Source: CAZRGV01 sp964599655
GTDB taxonomy: Bacteria; Planctomycetota; Planctomycetia; Isosphaerales; Isosphaeraceae
Length of the DNA: 28,639 nucleotides
Assembly (NCBI GenBank): GCA_964599655.1
Contig: CAZRGV010000080.1
Location: 1 to 28,639, forward strand
Reading direction: 5' to 3'
Shown: positions 1 to 7,514 of the stretch, piece by piece
Numbering within the stretch: position 1 is the stretch's first letter
How the letters are laid out: each line of letters opens with the position of its first letter
Notes under the pieces: generated by a model
Told to the model about the DNA's origin: nothing
Database searches by the model: none
The model's input: the letters and a program-made list of their open reading frames with translations, nothing else
Made by a program: the position numbers and the translations under genes

Positions 1-383
1 TGTGACGGTGGACCGTGCGTGGGATCCGCTTCGATCACTTGGTCCGAATCGCCTCGAAAGCGCTTTTTTTGGTTGGCCGGTTTGATCCACCGAACGCCTT
101 GGGGCATGGGAGGACCCGAGAGACAGACAAGCCCACCCCCCGGAATGGCACGGGCCCAGGCCATTCCACGCCCATTGTCACGGAGATTCTCGGGAAGGCA
201 TCGGCCTGGATCATCAAGGCTCGAAAGGAGAAGGAGTCTTACTAGGCCCGCCAAGACCTCTGGACGTCAGGCGAGAGGGCCGTCGCATTCCGATATGGAG
301 TCGAGGATTTATGATATTTTGCGTGGCTGCGTGCTTTCGGTTTTTGGCGCTGAGAAAAATGCTGGGAAACTTGGGGAATCCTG

Positions 384-412
384 TTGACAACGCGATCCCT
401 TCGGTCCAAGAT
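384..412 (+). promoter_or_regulatory. Candidate sigma70-type promoter
   Basis: A perfect TTGACA (384-389) is followed by a 17-nt spacer and CAAGAT (407-412, 3 of 6 matches to the -10 consensus). It points toward the lipoprotein and DUF1559 genes but lies about 350 nt upstream of the first start codon, so the leader would be long and would contain the dyad cluster at 511-599. The -35 box is convincing and the -10 is weak. The rest of 1-761 shows no supportable gene: open frames exist in several phases but none has a ribosome-binding site or a recognisable product. Confidence 0.35.
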
Positions 413-510
413 CGACTCTACTTCTCACTTTCATCACCGATGGGGTTTTCGTGCGCCGATCCAACTAACCTTGGTGGGTCGTCAAGATCGAGGGTCGAGG
501 GCCAGAGCGG

Positions 511-599
511 TTGACCGGCGGGTCAATGACGCATTTCGCCACGGATGAAATGCGTGTGGCACGGTTGAAATCGCGGGATCTCGATCCTAGAGAATTCTC
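511..599. promoter_or_regulatory. Cluster of inverted repeats and a direct repeat
   Basis: Four dyads lie within 90 bp: TTGACC-N4-GGTCAA (511-526), ACGCATTTC-N9-GAAATGCGT (529-555), GGATC-N2-GATCC (576-587) and the palindrome GAGAATTCTC (590-599). A 12-bp direct repeat, CACGGATGAAAT (540-551) and CACGGTTGAAAT (560-571) with one mismatch, is offset by 20 bp, close to two helical turns. The density suggests operators for regulators of the downstream lipoprotein/DUF1559 unit. That is inference, and no specific regulator is recognised. Confidence 0.4.
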
Positions 600-761
600 G
601 GCCTCAGTTTGTGTTTGCGGGGGTCTGACTCCACTGAAAGGAATCTTAGCGTGAGGAAATGGTCGGAGCGCGACGAAGGCGCACGTTCCGCAAGTCCTTC
701 GCGCAGTGGTTCGAACGGAGTCAGAGAGGATACGGCAGGGTTTAACCTCTGGGAGTTTGCC

Positions 762-986
762 ATGCGATTGCTTCGGTCAGGACTTGGTCTTGCACTTGTC
801 GGAGGAGCGTTGTTCGGTGTCCTCGGCTGCGCGGAGGACAACGAGAAGGAGGCCAAGATTACGTCGGTTCCGGGTGGTGGGTTGGGTGCCAACGCTCCGG
901 TCGATCAGAAGGCGTACTACGAGCAGCAGCAGAAGAACAATCCTTACGGCGCTGGTTACCCTGGAGCTTCGAACGCCCCCAAGTAA
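762..986 (+). CDS. Small predicted lipoprotein
   Basis: A 74-residue protein with a lipoprotein signal: two Arg near the N-terminus, a hydrophobic stretch, then a V-L-G-C lipobox with the modified Cys near residue 23. The mature part is short and polar, with acidic and lysine residues followed by Gly, Gln, Asn, Tyr and Pro, and no known domain. The start at 762 is preceded by GGGAG at 751-755, six bases upstream; the longer frame from 609 lacks such a site and would bury the signal peptide. It probably sits on the membrane as a tiny anchored peptide. The DUF1559 gene follows 149 nt downstream on the same strand, so the two may be co-transcribed. The specific function is unknown. Confidence 0.72.
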   Translation: MRLLRSGLGLALVGGALFGVLGCAEDNEKEAKITSVPGGGLGANAPVDQKAYYEQQQKNNPYGAGYPGASNAPK

Positions 987-1135
987 GCTCTCCGGTGTCG
1001 GCGCTGTCGGCTCAACCAGGACGGAATAGTCTGCGTTTGCCTCTCCCTCCCCCCACAAAGGCAGATTCGCATGTCGTGGGTCGTGCGGATTCCGTGCTCT
1101 TCTCCCTCTTCTCTTTATCATCGGGAGGTTCGCGA

Positions 1136-2236
1136 ATGTTAGCACGTCGTAGGGGTTTCACCCTGATCGAACTGCTGGTGGTGATCGCCATCATCGGCGT
1201 TCTAATCGCTCTCTTGTTGCCTGCGGTACAGTCCGCCCGCGAGGCAGCGCGTCGTTCGCAGTGCGTCAACAACCTGAAGCAGTTGGCCCTGGCGATGCAC
1301 AACTACGCCAGCGCCAACAACGATACGCTACCGCCGCACTACGTCGACGACCCGTGGACGAACGGCGTGGGGGTTTCGGGCATCAATCAGAGCTTCTCGC
1401 TCCAGACTCGGCTCCTGCCCTACATCGAGCAGGGCCCTGTCTACAACTCGATCAACTTTACGGTCGGCTCACGCTGGGGTGGCACCGCGCCAAATCCGCC
1501 CGATACGAGTCAGAATTACGGACTCTGGGGCATCATCCAAATGACCGCGGCCAACTCATCCATCAAGACCTTCCTCTGCCCATCTGACCCCTGGCCTGGC
1601 GTGTCGAGCAACGCGGGTTGGCCCGGCCAGGTGAAGCTGGTCGGCGCGAACAACTACCCCAACAACATTGGTCTGAACCGTCGGCTCAACAACTGGCAGA
1701 TGAACGGCCCGGGTTACATCGCGACCACCTGGGACGGCGCTTTGAAGCCGATCGTGACGATGGCGAACTTCGTCGATGGCACGGCCAACACCGCGATCCT
1801 TAGCGAATGGGTCAAGGGGCCGGCGAATCTGAACATTGATGGTCTCGGCATGGTTTACATGGCCCCGATCGCCACCAATGCCTACTACGGAACCCTCTAT
1901 GCCGACTGGTTGCAGGCCCAGCAGTGCCAGACTAACGGCGTGACCCGCTCCTGGGGTTGGAAGGGCGAGTGGTGGATCGAGGGCGACCGGAACGTCTACT
2001 CGCACACCCAGCTTCCCAATCGTCGGGCTTGCGGCTGGACGGACGTCGGTCCCCCGGATGGTCGTGGCACGGTGACCATGATGGGCGCCAGCTCGCTCCA
2101 CCCGGGTGGCGTGAACATGGCCTTCATGGACGGTTCCGTGAAGTTCATCAAGAGCACCATCAGCTACATCCCGTACTACGCCATCGCCACACCAAACGGC
2201 GGCGAGGTTGTCAGTCAGTCGGATTATGCCCCCTAA
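1136..2236 (+). CDS. DUF1559 prepilin-like protein (H-X9-DG type)
   Basis: A 366-residue member of the large planctomycete DUF1559 family. Residues 4-25 form a type IV prepilin/pseudopilin N-terminus: basic RRR, then the cleavage and methylation motif GFTLIELLVVIAIIG, with Glu at +5 after the expected cut at Gly. A long hydrophobic helix follows, then the family's conserved SAREAARRSQC and NNLKQLALAMHNY segments. Near the C-terminus HPGGVNMAFMDG fits the H-X9-DG signature, followed by the usual short tail. The start is ATG 1136 with GGGAGG at 1122-1127; the upstream extension has no ribosome-binding site. It should need a prepilin peptidase, not seen here, and pilus-type motors, of which a set lies at 23384 onward. 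It is likely extracytoplasmic; the biochemical role of the family is not established. Confidence 0.93.
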   Translation: MLARRRGFTLIELLVVIAIIGVLIALLLPAVQSAREAARRSQCVNNLKQLALAMHNYASANNDTLPPHYVDDPWTNGVGVSGINQSFSLQTRLLPYIEQGPVYNSINFTVGSRWGGTAPNPPDTSQNYGLWGIIQMTAANSSIKTFLCPSDPWPGVSSNAGWPGQVKLVGANNYPNNIGLNRRLNNWQMNGPGYIATTWDGALKPIVTMANFVDGTANTAILSEWVKGPANLNIDGLGMVYMAPIATNAYYGTLYADWLQAQQCQTNGVTRSWGWKGEWWIEGDRNVYSHTQLPNRRACGWTDVGPPDGRGTVTMMGASSLHPGGVNMAFMDGSVKFIKSTISYIPYYAIATPNGGEVVSQSDYAP

Positions 2237-2273
2237 TCTGACGTTGAGTTGACGCTGGGATCATACGACGACA

Positions 2274-2321
2274 GGCCCGGCTTCGACATGCCCTTCTTCG
2301 GAGGGACATGCCGGCCGGGCC
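2274..2321 (+). terminator. GC-rich stem-loop after the DUF1559 gene
   Basis: The outer 8-bp stem GGCCCGGC (2274-2281) / GCCGGGCC (2314-2321) encloses an inner stem, CATGCCCT (2287-2294) with AGGG-A-CATG (2302-2310, one bulged A). It begins 37 nt after the stop codon. There is no U-tract, so factor-dependent termination or 3'-end protection is possible. Strand is assigned from position. Confidence 0.5.
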
Positions 2322-2445
2322 AGTTCGTTCTTGGACGGGAATGGTCTGCTCCCTTAGGATTGTCGTAGCGACCTCGTGGGTCTGGAAACGGCACTCCAAC
2401 TCGATCGAGGTCGTCGAGGTGATCGTTCCTTCGGGTTTCCGTCCG

Positions 2446-3540
2446 ATGTCTTTCTTTCCCCGCGGGTTATTCTCCTATCGGTTGGCGGTGTTGCTCGGAC
2501 TGCTGATCCTGACGGCCTGGAACGTGACGCGTTCGAACGCGTTCAACGAGGCGGAGCAGGCCTACCAGCGAGCGACCTCACCGCCGGACCTCGCCAATGT
2601 GTTGAGACTCGCTCTGGCTCATCTCGATCGTCGCCCCTGGAGTCGTGAGGCGGCCCTGCTCGCCGCTCGCTGTCTCAGTCGGCTCGACTTTCCCGACGGC
2701 GCCGAGCCTTACTATCAGAGGGCGGGTTTGCTCTCGCGGGACGATCTGCTCCTCCGGGCCTATGCCATCCTTCGCTCGAACCAGCGGGACAAGGCCATCG
2801 CCGCCTATCGGGAAATTCTGGCTCGGTGGCCAGATGACCTGACCGCGTTACGCCTCCTGGCCGGAATCTACTACGTGCGGCGGCAATACGAGGACGCTCT
2901 GACTCAGGCCAGGAAGCTCGCGTCCATACCGGGAGGCGAGGTTGAAGGGCATCGTCTTGCCGGCACGATCTTCCACGATACGAATAGTCCGGAGGCGGCG
3001 ATCTCCGAGTTTCTTGCCGTTCTGCGCGAGACTCCCGACCTTCAGAAGGTCACACCGGAAGGTCGACCTGTTTTCTGGAATTACCTGGCGTCGGACCTGC
3101 TTGCGCTCGGTCGGGCCAGCGAGGCCCAGGGCTACCTGAATCATGCTCTGTCCGACAACCCGTCGGATTCTGTCCTTCGGACCTTGCTCGGCAAGGCGTA
3201 CTTTCAACTTGGGCAGTTCGACCGCGCCGAGGATTGTTGGCGTCAGGTTCTGGCTTCCGATCCCAGATTCGCCGCGGCCTCGCTCGAACTCGGCCGGTTG
3301 CTGCTCGCCCGCAATCGACCCGAGGAGGCCGTCGAAGCGTTGAAACGCGCCTCGGAAGCGGCGCCCGGTGATTACGAAGTCCATTACAGCCTTACGCTGG
3401 CATATCGACGACTGGGCCTGCGTGATCTGGAGCAACAGGCTCGCGAACACGCCGAGCGCATTCGAGGCCTTACGCCCCCTCCAAGCAAGGGAATGGGAGC
3501 ATCCAACGCCCCCGGCGTCTCCATGCCTCCGCCGCCTTGA
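2446..3540 (+). CDS. Membrane-anchored TPR protein 1
   Basis: A 364-residue protein with one N-terminal membrane helix (about residues 11-27) followed by about 300 residues of tetratricopeptide-like helical pairs. Examples are the segments around NQRDKAIAAYREILARWPDD, GQFDRAEDCWRQVLASDP and NRPEEAVEALKRASEAAPGD, which show the TPR spacing of small residues and the A/P ending. The tail is Pro/Gly-rich and probably disordered. TPR arrays bind other proteins, so this is likely an exported scaffold held in the cytoplasmic membrane. It is the first of three genes of the same design. Start choice is uncertain: ATG 2446 is used because it places the helix near the N-terminus, but GTG 2419 with GAGG eight bases upstream is also plausible. 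The partner is unknown. Confidence 0.82.
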   Translation: MSFFPRGLFSYRLAVLLGLLILTAWNVTRSNAFNEAEQAYQRATSPPDLANVLRLALAHLDRRPWSREAALLAARCLSRLDFPDGAEPYYQRAGLLSRDDLLLRAYAILRSNQRDKAIAAYREILARWPDDLTALRLLAGIYYVRRQYEDALTQARKLASIPGGEVEGHRLAGTIFHDTNSPEAAISEFLAVLRETPDLQKVTPEGRPVFWNYLASDLLALGRASEAQGYLNHALSDNPSDSVLRTLLGKAYFQLGQFDRAEDCWRQVLASDPRFAAASLELGRLLLARNRPEEAVEALKRASEAAPGDYEVHYSLTLAYRRLGLRDLEQQAREHAERIRGLTPPPSKGMGASNAPGVSMPPPP

Positions 3541-3639
3541 GCCGATACTGAGGATCTTTTCTGTATTTATGTTCATTATTTTCTCTGAACTCACGCGCAA
3601 GTACTTCTCTGATGCCGGTTCCGGTTGGGAGTGTGGTCG

Positions 3640-4857
3640 ATGAGCGTCGAGCCCTTCCCGATCCTCCGGAACCTGTTCTATCTGCTGATCTCGCTCGGAC
3701 TGATCCTCGGAAGCTGGAAGCTACTGGCTCCCAGCGCTCCGCTGGATCGGCAACGGTTCGAGAGTCTGACTCGATTGGGTCAATTTGACCAGGCCGAGGC
3801 GCTGCTCAAAACCCACTTGCAAGAGGCTCCCGAGGATGGCGAGGCCCATTTCTTGCTCGCCCAGCTTGTGCTCGAGCGCCCGGACGGGCCGAAAACGGGC
3901 GTTCCCCGATCGGAGGCCTCACGGGCACTGGATCACTTGAGGGAGGCCAGGCCCTCCGCCGGAGTCCCCGCCGCGTTGATCGCCCTGTACCGCGGGAAGG
4001 CGCTTTATCACCTGAGACGATGGGATCAAGCGGAAGCGGCGTGGCTCGAGGCGTTGCGTCTCGACCCGAAGGTGCCTGAAGCGGGGTGGGGATTGCTCGA
4101 TCTTTATTATCTCGAGGGCCGTCGTCGGGAGGCGCGCGATCTTGGTTTGCGCCTTCTCGAAGCGGAACCCGATCCAAGAGACCGTGCGCAATTGCTGCTG
4201 GAACTAATCCGGCAGGACGCGGTACGGCCGGATCCCGTCTCGCTGGTCAAGCAGTTTGAGCCGGTCGCTCAGGAGGATCCTGAGGGTGTTCATTCTTGCG
4301 CGGCGTTGGGTTTGTCGATGATCCGCAGTAGCCAGGTGGAAAAGGGGCTCGTCGTGCTTCGCGAGCTGGTGTCGCGTCAGCCCAGCAGCGAAATCGCCTG
4401 GGACGCCTTGCTGACGGGTCTGGACAACGCCCCACGACCCGACGAGTTTCTCCGGACGATGGATCAATTGCCGGTCTCGATGGCCCGATTGCCCGAGTTC
4501 GCGTCGCACAACGGCCGGGCCGCCGAGCTTCGTCGCGACTGGCCCGCCGCGATCGTGGCCTACCGACGGGGTCTTCAGTTCGATCCGGCGGACTTCGAGA
4601 CCGCTGTCCGTCTGGCCCGAGTTCTCGGATTCGCGAAGCAAGTTGATGAAGCAAACGCGCTGGAGCGTCGAATCGCCGGCTATCGAGCCGCATCCAAGGA
4701 ACTTCTCCAGCTTTTCGAGCAAGCCGACGCCGTGAAGACACTCGGTGTCGAGCCGCATCCCGATCTGATTCGTCAATTGGCGGAGAATCGCGATCGGATG
4801 TGGCGTTCGAAGGAAGCGCAAGCCTGGCGACGAATGAGTTCCGAAATCGCGCGCTGA
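3640..4857 (+). CDS. Membrane-anchored TPR protein 2
   Basis: A 405-residue protein with an N-terminal membrane helix (about residues 12-28) and an alpha-helical repeat region. TPR-like units include GQFDQAEALLKTHLQEAPED, a unit around LRRWDQAEAAWLEALRLDPK, and a later unit RDWPAAIVAYRRGLQFDPAD near residue 300; helices between them are more degenerate. The start at ATG 3640 has GGGAG at 3627-3631; the TTG at 3625 would add five residues. It lies 99 nt after TPR protein 1, and the spacer between them (about 3551-3585) is strikingly AT-rich for this genome. It likely works with TPR proteins 1 and 3 in the envelope; no enzymatic motif is seen. Confidence 0.82.
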   Translation: MSVEPFPILRNLFYLLISLGLILGSWKLLAPSAPLDRQRFESLTRLGQFDQAEALLKTHLQEAPEDGEAHFLLAQLVLERPDGPKTGVPRSEASRALDHLREARPSAGVPAALIALYRGKALYHLRRWDQAEAAWLEALRLDPKVPEAGWGLLDLYYLEGRRREARDLGLRLLEAEPDPRDRAQLLLELIRQDAVRPDPVSLVKQFEPVAQEDPEGVHSCAALGLSMIRSSQVEKGLVVLRELVSRQPSSEIAWDALLTGLDNAPRPDEFLRTMDQLPVSMARLPEFASHNGRAAELRRDWPAAIVAYRRGLQFDPADFETAVRLARVLGFAKQVDEANALERRIAGYRAASKELLQLFEQADAVKTLGVEPHPDLIRQLAENRDRMWRSKEAQAWRRMSSEIAR

Positions 4858-5008
4858 ACGCGCCTCGATGCCTGGAGACCCGCCTCGTCGAAGCCAGGAG
4901 CCATGGACCGAACCCGACGGGACGGCTATCCTCGATTCAGGAGAGGGCCGTGGAAGAAGCGCGTTTCGGGGCTTCTCCCGAGAGATTCGTAGGACTGCCA
5001 GAGCCTCC

Positions 5009-6283
5009 ATGCCGACTGACTCCAACGCCGCCGCGACGACCACCCAACCTCGATCGCGAAGGGTCGATCGGGTTTGGCGTGACCGTTTGAGTCGCGTGGT
5101 GTTCTGGTGTGTCGTCCTGGTCCTGGTCGGGTTCAATGCGTGGTGGCTGATTCGAGACCTCTGGTTGGTCCCCGAACTCGGTACGATTCACCGGATGATC
5201 GCGCGCCATGAGATGGATGAGGCGGAGCGTGGCCTGAGACGTTACCTGAGGCGCTGGCCCCGGCATGGAGAGGCTCGAATCCTCCTCTCCCGTTTGCTGG
5301 CTCGTCGGGGTGATCGTGTTGGCTGTGCCGACGAACTCCACAAGGTTCCCTACTGGTGGCCCGGCAAGCGGGAGGCCCAGTTCATGGAGGGACAGTCCTA
5401 CTTTGAAGCGAACCGCGCGCGTCAAGCCGAGCTGGCCTGGCGAGGCTGCGTCAAGGACGACCCACTGCATCCGACCTCGCGCGAGTATGTCAATGGAGCG
5501 GCCAAGCAACTGATCGCGCTTTACCTCCTTGAGCACCGCCTCCCGGACGCCCGTGTGGTCCTCTGGGATGCCTATCAGCAGGCCGAACCCTCGGAGCGGC
5601 CGGCGATCCTGGGAACTCGGATACGTGTCGAGATCGAGCGGATCGACCCGAAAGAGGCCGTCGCGACCTTGAGCCGCTACGTCTCGGCCGATCCCGACGA
5701 CTGGCAGGCGAGACGAGCCCTGGCCCTCGCCTTGCAGGATGTGGGCCAGCCCGCGGAAGCCGATCGACGGATCCGACAGTGCCTCGAAGCGTGGCCCGAC
5801 GATCCGGACGTCTGGCTCGCGTGGCTCACGATTCTCGCCTTGCGGAACGATTCCTCTGGCCTGACGGCCGCCGTGAACCAAATGCCCTCGACCGTTCTGC
5901 GCAAGGGAAACTCGCTTCTCTGGCAATACCGAGGGATGGCCCTCGAATCGTCAGGCCAACTCGAGGAAGCCAGGACGTCCTACCGGGAAGCGATTCGCCT
6001 CGACCCCTTCGACGAACAGGCCCATTTCCGCCTCGCCCGCGTCGAGCAACGACTCGGCCATTCGCAAGAGGCTGGCGAGCATCGAGAGCGCCATCGCGTC
6101 TTGCAAGAGGCTCGAAGCGCGCTTCCCGCCGCGATGGCCCGTTATCGCGAGGTCGCGCGGAAAGACACCTCCCATCGGGCCGAGCTTGCCGAGGCGACCC
6201 GGCGGCTGGCCTCGCTCTCCGAGACTCTCGGATGGTCTCGCCTGGCGGAGGCCTGGCGAAAACTCGTTCCGCCAGGCTATTGA
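5009..6283 (+). CDS. Membrane-anchored TPR protein 3
   Basis: A 424-residue protein with a basic, Thr/Arg-rich cytoplasmic leader of about 28 residues, a membrane helix (about residues 29-48), then TPR-like repeats to the end. Clear units are the MDEAERGLRRYLRRWPRHGEA segment just after the helix and SGQLEEARTSYREAIRLDPF followed by EQAHFRLARVEQRLGHSQEA near residues 315-350. The family type matches its two upstream neighbours, but pairwise identity looks low, so any duplication is old. An in-frame ATG at 4868, ten bases after the preceding stop, would add 47 residues of low-complexity sequence. Neither start has a good ribosome-binding site; 5009 is preferred because it gives a normal anchor topology. 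Function beyond protein binding cannot be stated. Confidence 0.8.
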   Translation: MPTDSNAAATTTQPRSRRVDRVWRDRLSRVVFWCVVLVLVGFNAWWLIRDLWLVPELGTIHRMIARHEMDEAERGLRRYLRRWPRHGEARILLSRLLARRGDRVGCADELHKVPYWWPGKREAQFMEGQSYFEANRARQAELAWRGCVKDDPLHPTSREYVNGAAKQLIALYLLEHRLPDARVVLWDAYQQAEPSERPAILGTRIRVEIERIDPKEAVATLSRYVSADPDDWQARRALALALQDVGQPAEADRRIRQCLEAWPDDPDVWLAWLTILALRNDSSGLTAAVNQMPSTVLRKGNSLLWQYRGMALESSGQLEEARTSYREAIRLDPFDEQAHFRLARVEQRLGHSQEAGEHRERHRVLQEARSALPAAMARYREVARKDTSHRAELAEATRRLASLSETLGWSRLAEAWRKLVPPGY

Positions 6284-6331
6284 TCGAGGTCGGCAATCCA
6301 CGCCGAGGCGCCGGGCCTCTCTCGGGTCCGG

Positions 6332-6718
6332 TCAATCGGTCACGAAGTATTCGTCCTCGGGGCTCAAGGCGGGAGTACCGATCACCATGGTTCGGACCCC
6401 TTGCTGACTCCAGAGCCGATGGGGCGTCCGAGGCTCGATCCGGATCATCATTCCGGGCTCGACGGAAATCACGTCGTCGCCCNNNNNNNNNNNNNNNNNN
6501 NNNNNNNNNNNTTCGAGGATATAGTAAACCTCGGTGCAGTTCTTATGAAAATGCTTGATGGAGTCAGTGATGAACGTGACGTGGACGTTCAACTCGGGCC
6601 CGTCAACAATCGTCAACAGACGGGTACTTTGACCGCAGGGGCACGCAACGACGGGCGCCTCGGCTTGGCGCCTCACGAGATACCCGCAACCCATCCGCGG
6701 AGGAGTTCTCATGGACAT
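6332..6718 (-). CDS. Single-domain cupin protein
   Basis: A 128-residue protein read through a 29-nt gap. It has the metal-binding cupin motifs: H56-x-H58 and E63 in the first, and P98-H100 after VEPGMMIRIEPRT in the second. The C-terminal part, with PHRLWSQQGVRTMVIGTPA, is typical of small cupins that bind a metal and either isomerise or oxidise a small substrate or act as sensors. Three Cys near the N-terminus (C11 and the CPC at 26-28) are unusual and could bind a second metal or be redox active. The start is secure: AAGGAGG at 6724-6730 sits five bases upstream. The substrate is not recognisable. The gene lies 183 nt below the HU gene, beyond a likely terminator, so it probably has its own promoter. 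Confidence 0.85.
   Translation of the reverse strand: MSMRTPPRMGCGYLVRRQAEAPVVACPCGQSTRLLTIVDGPELNVHVTFITDSIKHFHKNCTEVYYILEXXXXXXXXXXGDDVISVEPGMMIRIEPRTPHRLWSQQGVRTMVIGTPALSPEDEYFVTD
6483..6511. other. Sequence gap (29 N) inside the cupin gene
   Basis: An unresolved run of N falls between the two cupin motifs, about residues 70-79 of the protein. The frame stays open across it, but the true length and residues are unknown. Confidence 0.95.
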
Positions 6719-6830
6719 CGCCGCCTCCTTCTGGAAGTTGGCAGCCGTTGGTGGGTGGGATCGAACGATGGAACGGCGGTCCTGGGTGTGAAGGAGGAGT
6801 GGGGTTTTGATCTCGTCGAGGGAACGAGAA

Positions 6831-6862
6831 AGGACGCCAAGCCGGATGCGGATGGCGTCCTT
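6831..6862 (-). terminator. Stem-loop terminator of the HU-like gene
   Basis: A perfect 10-bp inverted repeat, AAGGACGCCA (6831-6840) / TGGCGTCCTT (6853-6862), has a 12-nt loop. Read on the minus strand it starts 39 nt after the HU stop and is followed by TTTCTC. It separates the HU gene from the cupin gene. Confidence 0.55.
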
Positions 6863-6901
6863 CCTTGCACGGGCGGTTGCCCGCTCCATTCGCTCGAAAA
6901 G

Positions 6902-7273
6902 TCAGACCGACTCTTTCAGCGACTTCAGCGGGACGATCTTGATGACGTTTCGAGCCGGCTTCGCCTTGATGATCATTGGCTCCTTGGTGAAGGGGTTCAC
7001 GCCCTGCTTCTGCTTGGTCGCCGGCTTGCGAACCACCTTCAGCTTGGCCATGCCAGGAATGATGAAGAGACCAGGGCCTTTCTTCCCCAGTTCCTTCTTG
7101 GCCAACTCGAACAGCGCCTCGTAGACGCTCGCGACCTGCTTCTTCGACAGGCCGGTCTGCTCGGCCAGCTTGCCAAATTGCTCGGCCTTGGTCATCGCCT
7201 TGGTCTTGGCAGCCTTTTCGGCCGGGGCGGCCGCCTTGGCATCGGCGGCCTTGGGAGCGGCTTTCTTGGCCAT
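6902..7273 (-). CDS. HU-family DNA-binding protein with Lys/Ala-rich N-terminal arm
   Basis: A 123-residue nucleoid protein. Residues 1-26 are a low-complexity arm of Lys, Ala and Pro, resembling the tails of eukaryotic H1-like proteins. Residues 27-118 are an HU/IHF domain: the two dimerisation helices (MTKAEQFGKLAEQTGLSKKQ and VYEALFELAKKELGKKG) are followed by the beta-arm with FIIPGMAKLKVVRKPATKQ and the DNA-intercalating turn, here GVNPFTKEP instead of the classical RNPxTGE. The Pro (residue 94) that kinks DNA is kept. It is expected to dimerise, bend DNA without strong sequence preference, and compact the chromosome. GAGGAGGG at 7286-7293 lies 12 bases before the start, a rather long spacing. 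Two perfect inverted repeats occur in the leader just upstream. Confidence 0.93.
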   Translation of the reverse strand: MAKKAAPKAADAKAAAPAEKAAKTKAMTKAEQFGKLAEQTGLSKKQVASVYEALFELAKKELGKKGPGLFIIPGMAKLKVVRKPATKQKQGVNPFTKEPMIIKAKPARNVIKIVPLKSLKESV

Positions 7274-7295
7274 GAGTCGTTCTTACCCTCCTCGT

Positions 7296-7316
7296 ACTGA
7301 GGTCGTTGCCCTCAGT
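7296..7316 (-). promoter_or_regulatory. Perfect inverted repeat next to the HU ribosome-binding site
   Basis: ACTGAGG (7296-7302) and CCTCAGT (7310-7316) form a perfect 7-bp dyad with a 7-nt loop, ending two bases from the GAGGAGGG ribosome-binding site. It could be an RNA hairpin controlling translation or a DNA operator. It is visible directly; the role is inferred. Confidence 0.45.
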
Positions 7317-7355
7317 GAATCCATCGGCCTCGACCCCACGCTGAGGACGACGACC

Positions 7356-7374
7356 GAGGTTCCTGCCGAACCTC
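7356..7374 (-). promoter_or_regulatory. Second perfect inverted repeat in the HU leader
   Basis: GAGGTTC (7356-7362) and GAACCTC (7368-7374) form a 7-bp dyad with a 5-nt loop, 40 bp upstream of the first HU-leader repeat. An operator or leader hairpin is possible. No -35/-10 pair was convincing in this stretch. Confidence 0.4.
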
Positions 7375-7403
7375 ATCGACGAGTCTGCAAGAAACATACA
7401 GAA

Positions 7404-7437
7404 AAAATCGAGGTTTTCCAGCGGAAAGCCCGATTTT
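7404..7437 (-). terminator. Rho-independent terminator of the gamma-glutamyltransferase gene
   Basis: Read on the minus strand, a hairpin of about 14 bp pairs 7423-7437 with 7404-7419 (one bulged A, one mismatch, 3-nt loop) and runs into six U residues (7402-7407). It lies 77 nt after the ggt stop. It is the only hairpin in the window with a real U-tract. Confidence 0.6.
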
Positions 7438-7514
7438 CCCGGTGTTTTTTGCGATCCAGACCGATTCGGGGCCGGAAACCCCGGGTTTTGTCCCGTTCGG
7501 GCTCGCGTCGCGCT

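Noticed and set aside
57..70. AAAGCGCTTT palindrome running into seven T residues
   Set aside because: The stem has too few pairs and no usable loop, and no upstream gene end can be seen; too weak to call a terminator.
15..514. Several overlapping short frames at the left edge
   Set aside because: None has a ribosome-binding site, a coherent composition or a recognisable product. The start of the window may include the tail of a gene to the left, but it cannot be shown.
3551..3585. AT-rich stretch between TPR proteins 1 and 2, sharing TTTTCTGTAT with the minus-strand region near 7390
   Set aside because: No -35/-10 pair at proper spacing; the shared decamer in two T-rich stretches is probably chance.
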